Below are positions 46,239 to 58,515 of a DNA stretch of 64,000 nucleotides, piece by piece. Source of the DNA: Rhyzopertha dominica (Eukaryota > Arthropoda > Insecta > Coleoptera > Bostrichidae); assembly GCA_025024175.1 (NCBI GenBank), contig QCXZ01000064.1:47575325-47639324 (forward strand), in the 5' to 3' direction. Both the position numbers and the translations under genes were made by a program. How positions within the stretch are numbered: the stretch's first letter is position 1; each line of letters begins with the position of its first letter. The notes below the pieces were generated by a model, which did not search any database, had not been told where the DNA came from, and was given only the letters and a program-made list of their open reading frames with translations.

Positions 46239-48120
46239 ACTAAATAAAAAGGTGTATTTCGGTCAGAAATCAAACAGCTTGTAACTGAGATATTTTCTAC
46301 CTGCTATCGGTTGGACCGTTTGAGGTCCAGGGTTTGTGTATGTAGCTAAACATGGCTTGTCCATAGCCATGTATTCCTTAATTTAAAAAAAATGTTTGCT
46401 TAATTTTTTTTACTTATTGCATCAGTACCTTGTGTTTTTGTACAAGTATTGTTTGATCAGCTTGCCTCTCAGAGAAGTACCATTATTTGTTATTTGCTCA
46501 TTTACATTTATTTAAATAAATTTTTTTTTAGTTTGAACATTTACATTAATTTTAAATTATACTTATTGTCACTTTAAAAGAGTTTATTTGGACAATATGA
46601 TCATATAATGATATTTATATATAATATATTTTGTTCATGTACAAATCCCGGGGAAACTACCCTACCAGTAATTTTGCAACTATGCTTATTGAACCTCCCC
46701 AGGTATGCACCAGACTTAGCCATGCACATATCGTGGGTCGCATCTGACAGCAGGTATAAATATCTCAGCCGCAAGTAATTCGATTTTTAACCTAAGCTCA
46801 TATGGAATAAAAATACTCTAAGCTAGAAGATACAGCAGTAACTAAATGTGCTACGTCCATTTGAAATAACAAAGTAATACACAAATAAATATTTCTCGAT
46901 AATATGTCGAAGGGGTCCTAGTCTGTATCCCACGTAGGACATATATTGTATTGCTCATCTTTACTGGGTGATCATTTTGTATTATTAAACATGCTGTTAT
47001 CGCGTTAGTTAACATTAATTTACCAGATTAACTATTTAGCGATACAGCATTACCTGTTATATACATTTTTAAGGAGTGCTAAGAAGATTTTGAAATTTGC
47101 TTCACCAGCTTGTTAATTAAGTGGACTGATTTACTCCACATAGATAGTCATAATAACTGTTATGCAACGTTTGCTAATAAGGCGGATAAAGTGGGACTTG
47201 GTGGATTTTAATCCTTATAAAGTTAGATAACTAAATATCCACTTGGAGTAAATGGACCAGTGGACAATATAATACAGTCGTTCTTGTTAATACCTTAAAA
47301 ACTTGCAGTTGAGCAATTCGCCCTTATACAGTAAACCCAAATGTGTAATACATTTTAGATTCCTAGATGTTTTCAAGACTTTTACAGTTGTTAATTACAG
47401 ATTAAGCAATTGCTTAAACTGATCATTTGGAAACATTTTCAAGTTGATGCCATCATTAATTTGTTTATTAAACAATTATGTCTGTAAAACTAAGCTTATA
47501 GTAGTATTACCTTACTATGTTGATTAAATAACTGATATAAGCTTCTTCTGTGATTATTAAATGAATTGGTAACAAGGACAACAATCAAAAGTGTGTTGCA
47601 TGTTAGCTTATAAAACAAAAGGGTGGACTCAATGAAGAAATGAATAGTGTGTATGATTTAGAGTAATTAGCGTTTAGCATTTTAAAATGGCAAATGTGTA
47701 GACAGTTCTTTTATTACACGTGCTATTAATTACGGGAAATAGTTAGATCTTACACTTAAGTTTAATAACCGCGGTCCCATCATGTTTAAACTCAGCAAGC
47801 GTCATCCCTGACATTTTACCACCTGCTATGACTCGTTAAGGCATACTTGGTAAAACGATTTTAAATACAATAATGTTTTAAAGGATGTATTTATTTCAGT
47901 TTAAAAATAATAAACCTGTAAAATACGTAAACGCCAATTATTTTACTTACGAAAACTGCAATCGCAGTTTGCTCAATTTAGATGATAATTAAAATATGAA
48001 AGATTGCTACAATTAACCATTTTTGGTCTAACGCTTAATTTCTCGAAAATTGTACATTTCAATGGCATAGTATGTTAAACAGTGTCCTTAGAATTTAACG
48101 AGTAAAAAGAGAATGCCATA
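46239..48120. other. no recognisable gene
   Basis: AT-rich, no frames over 60 codons and no structured repeat noticed. Confidence 0.55.
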
Positions 48121-48579
48121 ACATTATACGGAGTGTTCCATTTAAAATAACGATGTTGCTGTTCATTTCCCTTATGACGAGAAATGCGCCGCCTTCAAAA
48201 AATATTTTTAGGATAGGCAGCACAAAAATTGTGGTAGCTTTTATATAAAACAGTTTTCCGTATTTTTAACATTGAAGGAATACGCTCACTTGCTTCACCA
48301 GAACTGAAATCTAAATCTACTTTGAATTATGTAGCGAGAGTGATTTTAATTACTGATTTGCCATTGATGAGCAAGTTGCAAGCTTCAAAATGCAGCATGG
48401 AAGTTTTTTCTGTTGGCCAATCAAATACTGAAATAGCCTTCCGGTACAGCGGAATGGATTTAATAAAACTTCTTTGCAGTTTTTGCCAATTGCCACGTTC
48501 GCAGGAGCACACTTCCTGACAGCGAAATAATGACCACTTTTCACTGCACTTCAAACAGACTCTGGAGAGAAAATCAGCA

Positions 48580-48656
48580 AACACGGAGTGCATAGGGTGC
48601 ATATTGACGAAACATGGACGTACGCTAATGAGGCTTACCGTGTTCAAAATATTTTA
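48580..48656 (+). pseudogene. possible transposase relic (Ile-Asp-Glu-Thr-Trp motif)
   Basis: A short frame reads Val-His-Ile-Asp-Glu-Thr-Trp-Thr-Tyr-Ala near 48597-48630. This is the first-catalytic-Asp motif of several IS630/Tc1/mariner-related transposases. No other catalytic motif is found nearby. A GGAGTGTTCCATTTAAAA sequence at 48130 resembles some mariner ends but has no partner. The 106-codon minus-strand frame across this stretch has no known motif. Confidence 0.25.
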
Positions 48657-49360
48657 TAATCCTGCCTTGCAAATCATAAACAAGATTACTTCGCATTACT
48701 TATTGTGATGTATATATTACTTGGTTTCGTTATAGAACGAATTTAAGTACCTATGTGTTATAAAATCAGACCATATCATTTGTGCAATATCAGGGATATT
48801 ACTACAGCACGGCTGCTGCATTTGAATCTATGTATGCGGGTAAGTGCAGAAAGTAAATAGAAAGTAAAGTACATAAAGACTGTCCCAACTAAAACTTCGA
48901 CCCCCCAAAAACTCTAATTTTGGTGAAGTTAGGAAAATATTGCCAAAGTAGGTAAATTTTAATTTAAAGGAGATCAAGTTTTATCCTAGTTTCAAAATTA
49001 ATTCTTCTAGCGTCCACAGTCACCTCTTAACAATTTTAACAGCAAAAGCTGAATGAGGAATGCTCCTTTCACTGTCTATACAACCTTGTATATTTTTCAA
49101 ATTCGATTTTTTTTGAGAATTATGAAGGCTCGCTGCAATTTTCACAACCTTCAATCAGGAACACTCCCGTTCACAATGTAGGTATATTATTATATTATCT
49201 TATCTATATTTCGGCTAAAGGTGGTAAAAGTGTTATCTTTTACACGGTTTCTACTTGATCCCATAAATCACAGTCGTTCAACTAAGTTAAACATAAAGCA
49301 GTATACAGTATACAGAGCAAAGAAATGGACTAACAAAAGTCTGCTATGTAAATAACGCTT
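48657..49360. other. no recognisable gene
   Basis: AT-rich. Nothing identified. Confidence 0.5.
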
Positions 49361-49368
49361 GTGGTACT

Positions 49369-49926
49369 GTGACTGCTAAACTCTTCAACCAAAATAATAT
49401 GTGGAACAGCAAGTTAGTCATTAGTACCTGTGAGACCAGTTTAACTTCGAAGTTTGAGGAAAAATTTCAATTACATATAAAAAAGAAACATGGCCGTAAG
49501 CGACCTATCCTAATCCTATCCAATAACTACAAGACGTATATTTATAAGAAAACCAGCTCTTCTTTCAATAGGATGGAGCGTCGCGCCATTATCATAGACG
49601 AATGGGCGATTTGATAGACGTTCGATTGCCCAACTGGATCACCAGTTTTGACCCCATTGGATTTCTCTTTGTGAAGATACTTAAGATTCAAAGTCAATGG
49701 TACGACCAGCCGAATCAATTAAAGTGAAATGTTCCAAAACATTAGACAAACCCTTGAAAATTGTTTGTACTGTTGTATGAAAGTTAAAGTTGGATGTTTG
49801 AGCAGTACATTCCTCAAACTAATTTGTTTTTCTTTCAGAAACACTTTTGTTTACTCACAGTACTCTAGGCTTTCTCTCAAAAAATATCGATCGAATTTGA
49901 AAAGAAAAACAGGGTTAAATAGATAA
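49369..49926 (+). pseudogene. Tc1/mariner-superfamily transposase fossil
   Basis: Near 49565 the reading Phe-Gln-stop-Asp-Gly-Ala-x-x-His-Tyr-His marks the second-Asp motif. After a frame change, Gly-Ser-Pro-x-Leu-Thr-Pro-Leu-Asp-Phe lies at 49636-49665 with the third Asp at 49660, followed by Tyr-Leu-Arg-Phe-Lys-Val near 49676-49693. The final helix region (Asn-Ile-Arg-Gln-Thr-Leu-Glu, near 49740) also fits. The first-Asp region is unrecognisable and the Asp-Asp spacing is shortened to about 29 codons, so there are internal deletions. No terminal repeats seen. Confidence 0.5.
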
Positions 49927-49929
49927 TGA

Positions 49930-50285
49930 AAGCAGTTTTAGAATGATGTGTCACTCGAACTCGCTGGCTTTTTAAATTTTCTGAAGGGTCGGCTCAAGGT
50001 ACTAGAAGGATGTAGATATAACTTTAACCACAGGATAGAACTTGGTCTTCGTTCAAGATAAAGTTGATCTGTTTCAGCAGTTTCTTCCAACTTGAACAAA
50101 TTTTAGTTAGGAAAATTCGCATCCGCGAGTGTCTTAGGAACTGCATAACAAGGAGTATTCGGAATGACATAGAAGTAGGAACACCCAGTAATAATTGATC
50201 TGTTACATTTTCGCAGGCTATGAAGTGGTTTATTTATCCCATTCAATTATTTTTTGCCACTTTGGGCTTGCCTGTTCGCACCCCC
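49930..50285. other. no recognisable gene
   Basis: Nothing identified between the transposase fossil and the microsatellite. Confidence 0.45.
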
Positions 50286-50288
50286 TGT

Positions 50289-50316
50289 AATAAATAAATA
50301 AATAAATAAATAAAAT
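50289..50316 (+). repeat. (AATA)n microsatellite
   Basis: About seven AATA/AAAT tetranucleotide repeats. Confidence 0.8.
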
Positions 50317-50534
50317 TATTTTTTCCGTATATCAAGGTTTTAACATCCTTTAACCTTTATCTCTTGATAACGCCAACGCGATTCTTTGCTTAACAATTTA
50401 TACATATTTATATGTTTATTAAAAGTATATAATTATTTTACTACCTAAAACAAAGGGTGGTTAGTTAAGACTCGCATGTACGCACATGTATTTCACGACA
50501 CGGTTTGTCGCTCAGAAAGTGAAGATCATTGATA

Positions 50535-50612
50535 CCTCTTGGTCAACGACAAATCCTTTAGGATTAAAGGTAGAGTTACCAAGAGGTCCGTGTTCGATTC
50601 CCGGTCGAGCAA
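50535..50612 (+). ncRNA. tRNA-like relic or tRNA-derived SINE head
   Basis: GTGTTCGATTCCCGG (about 50590-50604) has the form of a T-arm with a pol III B box (GGTTCGANTCC-like, with one mismatch in the stem). It is followed by TCGAGCA, which pairs at 5 of 7 positions with TGGTCAA about 70 bases upstream (50541). An A-box-like TGGTCAACGAC lies at the left. An AATAAAAATTTTTTCT stretch follows, usable as a terminator. The D and anticodon arms do not fold cleanly, so this is a decayed tRNA or SINE rather than a functional tRNA gene. Confidence 0.35.
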
Positions 50613-52470
50613 TAAAAATTTTTTCTCTTCACATGAACTACAGGTTACTTTTTGCGTACCATTATCTACAGACATATTGAATTTGAAAAATGCTAGCCAC
50701 TGCAAGATCCTTGTGATGAGTTTCNAATTACANGACTTTAGCTTTAGGCTTTTTCGAACATGTGACTTTTGAAAATGACGGTCGAAGAGCATACTAAAAA
50801 CAATGCAGCTTCTAATGCTTTGTCATAGGATCCCCATTACTTAATGCTACGAATTACTCCACTATATAGGGATACCGATCAAACGACTCGGTTACGTCCC
50901 CGTTTTTGCCGGCGAAATCAAGCATTTACTTATGGTGCTGACTATGACGTAAGTGTTCAGAGAGATTATCAAAAAGGAATCAAAGCATTGTATGAGGAGA
51001 AGGGAAATAATGAAATAGCCAAATAAAACTAGAAAATGTCAGTTGTGAAACCCGCAGAAAGGTAACGCTGGGGTACCCGATCGATGCAAAGAAGGAAGGA
51101 GAAGAAATAATAATTGCCTACACAGGGTTTTTGGAGACGAACAGGATATCATAGGTTAACTTCAGATCTATAGATAAAAGTTAGCATTTTTTCAGTATTA
51201 TTTAAATTAGCAATAGTGGTCTCTTTCTAATTATGATCTACTTATTTAGATTAAGTCCTTACGTGACCCGTTTTAACTTTCCAATTAATTTTCAAAGATA
51301 TGGACATAACTTCTGGAACATTCTCGGAGAGCACTGAGACAATCAAGCCACGAACGGCGCAATACATTTTCCAGGTGGAAAGCCCTATAGAATGGCGAGG
51401 TAAATATTAATGAGCAACCAAGGGATAATATCGGAATTGGATGTTAGACAGCAATTAAAAGTTAAGTTTGTTAATTAAAATGCTACGGAATAAAAGGAAA
51501 TCTGGAAATTAAGGAAGTTTTCTGCACACAGTTTCGCGGCCCCAGGGATTGTTTGAGTTTTCAACGGATTCAGTCGACCTTGCGACTATAATTATGTAAC
51601 TGCAGGCGCCCCTAAAGTAATTTTGTAGGATTTGCTCTCTGCTGGTACCTCAGGTTGAACCACTGAAGTGGTACGGTTGCAGTAGGACTTTTTAACTACT
51701 TTGGTTGCCACTCGCTGGCCTGGGTTACCACTAATTGCATTTTCAAGACTTTATAAATTACATCGTAAACTTGTTGTTTCCAGTTTCCGCTTGAATAAGT
51801 TTTGTAACAAAAGCTGGGAATAACGAAAACTTCTGGACGCTGTACCAAAATTAAGCCTAAATGTTGTCAACAAGTTGTAGGGCAACAAGCCCTGGTTGGT
51901 ATCTGATTTCCCAATTTTCACATTTTGTAAAGTATGAGTATAAAGGTTACGGAATGAATCTTAACATACATTCAGTTGCCATTAAAATGCCTCTTCAGAA
52001 CAAAATTCGAACAATGGATAATGCAATGCATCAGACCTGAGCCATCTAGCTGCATTTAATGGAACTGGTTCAATAAACCAAGTACCCTGTAGACTGTAGG
52101 TGTGTCGTGTCGTCCTTATATTATATATTATATTGTGTACTTCAACGTGTAGACTAATGCGCACAATGTAGACTATGCGCATACAAGGTAGAAAATGAGA
52201 TATTGGAGGTTATGTTCGACGGATGACATTTATTGTAAGTGTGTATGTGTAATGGCTTTGCGGTTCCGTATAAACTGTGCAAATGAATGGACGCAAGCTT
52301 AACATTTAATGTATTTAAGGGGTACTGTTGTATAAACGTGCTTTAAAGAATAAAGTTTGATTTCAGGTCGTTGTTTAGTAACGCTATGACTTTGATTGGC
52401 ACCTATTACTATGGCAACTACCTGACCTGACCTGACCTGACTAAAATTTTTCACTTGTTTGATTTTAATA
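50613..52470. other. no recognisable gene
   Basis: AT-rich. Two Ns near 50725-50733. A short CCTGA tandem (four copies) lies at about 52422-52441, just left of the inverted repeat. Confidence 0.5.
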
Positions 52471-52473
52471 TTA

Positions 52474-53061
52474 GGTCTAAAACCTAAAACTAAACACTGC
52501 TGTCTCTCGGCGTCACTCTTAATTCTAGGAAGGTTGAACACGAGGGTTGAGAGATACGAGGCGTCACCGAAAAGCTGCGGAACGCCAACGTCTTAGATTA
52601 TTACTCTTGGAAATAGAGTGCACTTGGTCTTCATTGGAAGCAAGATGACCGCGCAACCAGTCAAAAAGTAGTTTAACCACGTATTTTATCTTGTGATGCT
52701 GTGAAATTTAGGAATGCCAGGAAGCTCCAATCATTACTATTATTTCGATAGTTTCTTTATTAACTTTAATAGAATTTAATTTTTCACGCAATTTGACGAG
52801 TACACCACAAATATTCAGCCACGGTAATACAAAGTTAGTGGTATAACTTATGTAAAAACTATTACCACTACGCGAGGATTAAATACATTTAACTAAATAC
52901 ATTTAATCCAAGTGCACTCTATTTCCAAGAGTAATAATCTAAGATGTTGGCGTTCCGCAGCTTTTCGGTGACGCCTCGTATCTCTCGACCCTCGTGTTCA
53001 ACCTTCCTAGAACTAAGAGTGACAATGAGACACAGCAGTGTTTAGTTTTAGGTTTTAGACC
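52474..53061. repeat. inverted repeat with 154-bp arms and a 280-bp spacer
   Basis: 52474-52627 and 52908-53061 are reverse complements over 154 bp with only a few mismatches. Each arm reads out as a similar peptide (Val-Phe-Asn-Leu-Pro-Arg, then Gln-Gln-Cys-Leu-Val-Leu-Gly-Phe-Arg-Pro), so the arms may derive from a coding repeat inserted twice in opposite directions. They could also be the arms of one foldback element. The spacer is AT-rich with no frame. No flanking duplication was recognised. Confidence 0.8.
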
Positions 53062-53069
53062 CATGTTTG

Positions 53070-55490
53070 CTCTTGTGGCTGTATATACAATAGTTATGTA
53101 CATGACCATTGACGTAAATACTTCCAAAAAATTGTGTTGGGACAGAAAAGGATACCTTCANGAAATACAAAACTTTTAGAACAGCAAAATGTAGGAAAGC
53201 GACGAAAAACTGGCCAATGTCAAAGTTATATCTATTATATGAGTCAGAATTTTTGTCTAAATAATCAATGTTCTCCAATTATTTTTTCATGTTCATAATC
53301 TATAGTTCGGTTTAAGCGCCATGTGTTTATTTTTGCACTTGTGTCAAGACGGTGCACACTGCAATGAATCCTTTCATTGGAAAAAGAGCCAACTAAGCAA
53401 CAGGATTGATTGATGTGTTACGCGACCGGATTTAATTTTTTTTTAATAATAAAATTTCGAAAAAGTCCGACCGTTGAAATAGACCGTCGGTTTGGATTAG
53501 CCTCGACCAAGAAACATTCCTTTGCTGTTACATGCATTTACATCAAAAGTTAATAGATTTCTTCAGAAAGTAATTTATTTATACTTTATCACTGTTATTA
53601 GAGAAACGAGAAAGGAGCACAAAACCACCATTAGTAAAACCTCTTATTTTTCCGACCTCTGCTACAAGGGTTTTAAATTGATAATAAACCCTTTCTACAG
53701 AGACAAAACAAAAACAAAACCATAACGAATCTAGTTTAAATACCTAGCTAAGATAGACATCTGTGCAATGTGCAGTCTACACTGTAGACCATACGGACAA
53801 ATTGATTTACCCAATTTACCGTATGTACGATCAAATGAATTTATATACATACTAATAGAGGTATAGAAATGCACTATACGTATGCTGTTTGTGGTTCTTT
53901 TGAACATGTAGGTAATAGATTTTTGTTGAAGATTAATGAGATATCACATTGAAAAGTACAATATTTATTACCATAGTAGTACGGACAACCGCGCTTCGAA
54001 GTCAGTTGTTCGTTAACTTTGTCCCAGCAGGCTTCCATTTGTTCACACCACTTAAAGAAGTTCTGCGTGGGAAACATTTTCAATGAAATCGTGATATTAA
54101 AGATCAGAGGCAAAAGTGGCTGGAGAACAGCCCTAAGAATTTTGTACCAGATGTACACAAAAACTAAACGCGATGGGAGGTGTATAAAAGATGTACTGTA
54201 CTGAAAGGTAACAGAGGATAAATACACCGTTACTTACTGGATGACCCTGGCATGTGTAATATACGAACATCACAATATAGATGTCAATTACAGTTTTTTT
54301 TATGGTATTTCCAGATCTTTCAGAAGTTTTAGTAAAGTGGAACACGAAGGAACGATTTGAAAATGTTACATAACAGTTGTATTGCATACGGTGTCCAAAT
54401 TGTTCCTTTTAAATTTTAAAGGTAATAGTACCAAACGGAAAGTTTTGAAATAATTCGATGGTACATTACGTTAAATGCAGTGTTTGGAGCAAGGCAATTT
54501 AATATCCACAAAATGTGCTTCTCCTAAACACAGTAGTTTATGCTGCTTTCAACAAACAAGTTGTTCACTTAGGTTACTACTAAATAATAATACTTATAAT
54601 CAAATTACTCCCTAAATCCATTCGCGTGCAATTGTCCCAAAAAATGACAGATACAGACCTTCCCCTACTCATGGTATAATTTTATAATTTAATAAATTCC
54701 GTCTGGCATTCATTCCGTATTTCAGGTTCGCGTGCTCCGTTATAAATACGAACCTAATCAGGAATTACCGTGGGGCGGTATCACGACATGCGCTCAGTAA
54801 TATTATATGTGTACCGTTGTCTTTTCAATTTAGCATGATTCGCAGTGATCCGCCGCTTACGACACGAAACGGAAGCTTTGCTGATTTCGCATCATGCTAT
54901 CCAGGCGGGCTATAAATGCCTAGCTAAGCAGCGACGCAGAAACGAAATGTTGAATCCTTTGCCTACAAGTAATGTCAATAAACGAATTTACATGAAACTG
55001 CTTCCATGACGATTAAATTATGCTGGGTAAGTTATCAATCGTTAAAGTGAAGAGTGTCGTAGAGTACCTACGCAGAGCGACGCTTGAGAAGAGAAACCAA
55101 AATGAGAGAGAGAGAGATGGATTGTCGTATATACAGAGTAGTGAATTAAAGGGCTCGTCGGTTCCAGTCAAGAATATTCGTCAGCTATACCTACCCAGGA
55201 CGCAACTCAACATATTTACATTTACAAAAAAAAAATAATTTGCTTAGTGCTTAGCACGGCAGTCGGGAAACTATTAATTTATACGGACAGGTGCCAAAAT
55301 CTTGCTTGAAAGACTGAAGGTGCTGACACAAACTCTTAGATATTTTGTCTTAAAATTATAAATTCAGATGTCATAGATGCCATTTTTATACCAAATATTG
55401 TAGTTCAGATCACCCACATTTGGCTTCGTTTAAAGCTAAAAATAAAGTAGACAGTTAGTTTCATTTTCTTGAGTAGTTTTATGAGTATTA
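53070..55490. other. no recognisable gene
   Basis: AT-rich. A stretch at 54905-54990 has a TATAAA-type box and AATAAA about 65 bp apart, in the manner of an LTR, but no partner or terminal motif. The 117-codon minus frame 54227-53874 has no motif. Confidence 0.4.
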
Positions 55491-55493
55491 TTA

Positions 55494-55770
55494 TTAGCGT
55501 TGTCTGAATTTTCAGAAAACGCTACTAGTTTTGCGCGTGACCTTATTCGCGTAGAAGGAGATCGTATATACACTTAAATTGCATTAATTTAGGACCTCCT
55601 TGACTACCCCATTCGTGGTTCGGTTTTCATGCACTGGAAGCACCAGACTGCTCGCAGAACTCACTCTACAACAGGCTGCGTAAAAGTGTTCACGAGAAAA
55701 ACAGTCCTCCCTCCCATAGGTATACTCCGGCCGCTTTAAGGCTTTGACCTTGTGCTTTATTTACAGTTAT
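55494..55770 (-). pseudogene. Helitron 3' end with helicase C-terminus
   Basis: On the minus strand, from 55770, the reading Ala-Ile-Thr-Val-Asn-Lys-Ala-Gln-Gly-Gln-Ser-Leu-Lys-x-Ala-Gly-Val-Tyr-Leu matches the late helicase motif of Helitron Rep/Hel proteins. A frameshift leads to Cys-Phe-Ser-Arg-Glu-His-Phe-Tyr-Ala-Ala-Cys-Cys-Arg-Val, the counterpart of the usual Phe-Ser-His-Gly-Gln-Leu-Tyr-Val-Ala-x-Ser-Arg-Val. About 90 bp further is a terminal hairpin (AGCGTT/AACGCT arms, 55496-55523) and the terminus CTAA followed by T (55497-55494). These are Helitron hallmarks. The frame is cut at 55770 by the hAT-like end. Confidence 0.65.
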
Positions 55771-56150
55771 GGCCAGTGGCGGCTCCTGCAGGAGGGCTCC
55801 AAGACGTCGCCCTCTCAAACTAATTTAAATTCAGTTAATATGTATTTTGTATATATAACAAAGTTGTATATTGTATGTACTCTTACTAGGACTGGCTCTT
55901 TTTATTTCTTTGCGAGTTTAGGTGAACAATAAGTTTACATGGGCGCAAGTCTTTACGCCCAGTGGTTATATACAGTTGCTATATCTCGTTTTCATGGCTA
56001 CCGCACCTCCGCACCTTTCCATTCGAATTAATATTTTTTATTTCTCATATTTTGAACTCTCTTCTGTGCGGCAATAGTCAGTGTTGCCACATTAGTACAT
56101 TAGTAGCAATCGCAGTAGGTTGCAGCGTTGTGTTTTTGGTTTGATACGAT
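55770..56150 (+). mobile_element. hAT-like 5' end (CAGTGGCGGCTCC) interrupting the Helitron
   Basis: CAGTGGCGGCTCC begins at 55770, at the exact point where the helicase reading stops. The first 12 bases equal the 5' end of the 45599-46230 element. No matching CCGCCACTG end was found downstream, so the right boundary is unknown and the element may be truncated. Confidence 0.45.
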
Positions 56151-56159
56151 GGTACTAGT

Positions 56160-56181
56160 GTTGTCTGAATATTCAGACAAC
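56160..56181. repeat. 22-bp perfect palindrome
   Basis: The half-site GTTGTCTGAAT is followed directly by its reverse complement. GGTACTAG flanks it directly on both sides. The core is nearly that of the Helitron terminal hairpin at 55496-55523, so it may be the terminus of a second Helitron copy or the opposite end of the same one. Confidence 0.7.
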
Positions 56182-56189
56182 GGTACTAG

Positions 56190-56845
56190 CATGTAGCTAT
56201 TTTGGTACATTTTCTTATTGTTGAGAATATAATAAAAAGTACAAGAATAGAGAATAGTGAAATATTGAAAATGCATTTACTGCAATAAAAATTTGCTAAG
56301 AAAAAATAAACTATATATCGTAAATAACCTTTACGTAAACTGCATGAATATATGCCTTTTTTTAAATAAATGGTTATTACTATTTACAAATTTTCCTTTG
56401 AATGTTATTAACCGAAAAAGAATTTAGCAGCAACATTATTAGAAACGGTGGCTTTAAGGGGAAAGAAGGGCTTGGTGGATAGTATTCCAAGATTTAATAC
56501 AATACATTAAATACCTGTTGTATATTAAATTAAATACTTTTAATTCATCAATCATCAGTAGTACTTAAGCGTGAGATGTAATCTCTTGAATTCAAAGGGG
56601 TATTCTGATAGTATCAAAGGTATTTATTGTATGAGAACCCTTTCTATAGCGCACTCAGTGATAACTGTGGCCTCTATGAGCATATGATATTACCTGTCTG
56701 TCCAAATATCAGATACCGAAAAAATATTTTCAAACAAATGCTAGATGTTAGATACTGGTTAATTTCCGACCATTTCCGACTACAAATGTGTAATTTCAAG
56801 TTTTAATTAAGAGCGCAGACGTTTAAATGTTACTTCGAAAATAAC
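56190..56845. other. no recognisable gene
   Basis: AT-rich. Nothing identified. Confidence 0.5.
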
Positions 56846-56849
56846 GATA

Positions 56850-57440
56850 AGCTTATTCTGATCCCCCTTTTCACCCCCTTAGGAAGGGAGTTTTCAAAGA
56901 CAGTCAAAAAGTACTTATATGTGTTTTTCTCACCCAGGGCCTGAATATGATACTTCATCTTTATTTATTACTTTGAATGAAAGTAACGGAAATGAATTAA
57001 AGCCTCTTTTCACATCTTTGGGAGGAATTTTCAAAACAGTTAAATAAGTGTGTACTGAATAGATTTTATTAATAATAACCTTAAAAAAATCCCTTATTTT
57101 ACCCTTTTAGAAGCGCAATTTTTAAAAACGCCGGAACGCTTACTAATTATTTTCTAACCAAAATCCCAAACAACCACAACAATAAGGTTTCATGCTTTTA
57201 ATTTCAATTAACTTCAAAAATAACAGAGCTTCTATACAAACCTTTATCCCCCATTTCACCCTCTTAAGGATGGTATTTCCAAAAATACTGGAATACATGT
57301 TTACCTACTGATTTCTAATCAAAAGGCTGAAAATAAAGTTTCGTTCTTCTTGCTTAACAAAATGACGAAAACCTATTCAATCGTTATTTCACCGTCTTAG
57401 GTGTAGTACTTATAAAAAAAATCTTCTTTAGTAGGTGTTT
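56850..57440 (+). repeat. degenerate tandem array, period roughly 90-150 bp, five units
   Basis: A block resembling CCCTTTTCACCCTCTTAGG, followed by GATGGAATTTTCAAAAA, recurs near 56870, 57004, 57093, 57248 and 57385. AT-rich linkers carrying AAATCAAAAGG..AAATAAGGTTTC-like motifs lie between. The units are diverged. Such TTTCACCCCCTTAGG repeats occur in insect genomes, to my recollection; the family name is unknown to me. Confidence 0.65.
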
Positions 57441-58510
57441 ACATTATGAAAGAACCCTACTGGCCAAATTTCTCGCTCGGCTATAATAAATCAGTTGGTC
57501 AGTCAGTAAAGACATGTTATTTCTTAGTTTATAAGTATTGATTTCAACGTGAAATGCTTTTCGCTGAAATTTAGTTCAAAATAATTGTATAACTTAAGTG
57601 CCCATTATGCTAAAGCACAAATTACACTAATAAAAATAAAAATTATATTCCTAATACCTGTAATTAGTTGACAATGATTATAAAAGAAACTAAACCGAGC
57701 ATTGGGCTGGTATCAAATTCCTTACTCGAGTAAGGCGTTCTTCATCAAAAGATTAATTTAAAATCGCCTAAGCGAGATCGAACGGGAGAGAAAAGCGCAG
57801 CTAAGTGAAGTGCAGGGGGTGAGGTATATTCAGTTTTCTTTCGAATTTTTAAATTTTACCACTCCCCACCAGATGTTTTCTTGGCACCAGGTTCCCAGAA
57901 CATAATCGACTGTCGCCACTAAGTTACTAAGCAGAGCTAAGCTACGTTTGGGTAGATTGACACTTGATAGCACTCAAGTTATCGAATTTAAGCTGAAATG
58001 CTTAAATGCTGCATATTTCCTAAAATCTTGGCGGAATTTTATGTTTAGAGCATAACTCTTGTTAGCTTGGAGTGCAATTTTGTGACACCCCCCGTTCCGT
58101 TTAAAATTTTGCTTATCAGTGTGCATGCAGTGCGCAAAAAAATTCATCGTCGGTTTTTATAGTAAAATACTGAAAAAAAAATTCATTCGCATAAATCCTC
58201 CCAGTCAGTAACGCTAGGTCTTCAAACTAAATCAGTCAACTTCACCAGCGCCATACTGAGTGTAGCTTCAGCCATATAGTCCTGCGGACGACAATAATTA
58301 TCAAAGAAGGAAGACTCTATTGTATTTCTTCTAAGAACTTTTGTGTTTAGCACATATATATCCAATTACCTAGTTATCAAAGATCCTGCGTTCAAGTTTG
58401 GTAATCCTGCAGATAGTGCGTAGTTGTGGAAGAAGGAATGTCCAGGATCAAACTCTTCCAAACCAACAATTTTTCTGCTGCTTACTTTACTTTTTATTTT
58501 TCTGGACTTG
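57441..58510. other. no recognisable gene
   Basis: AT-rich. No frame or repeat identified. Confidence 0.5.
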
Positions 58511-58515
58511 GAGTT

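Noticed and set aside
54905..54990. TATAAA and AATAAA spaced as in a solo LTR
   Set aside because: No TG...CA boundaries, no duplication and no related sequence in the window.
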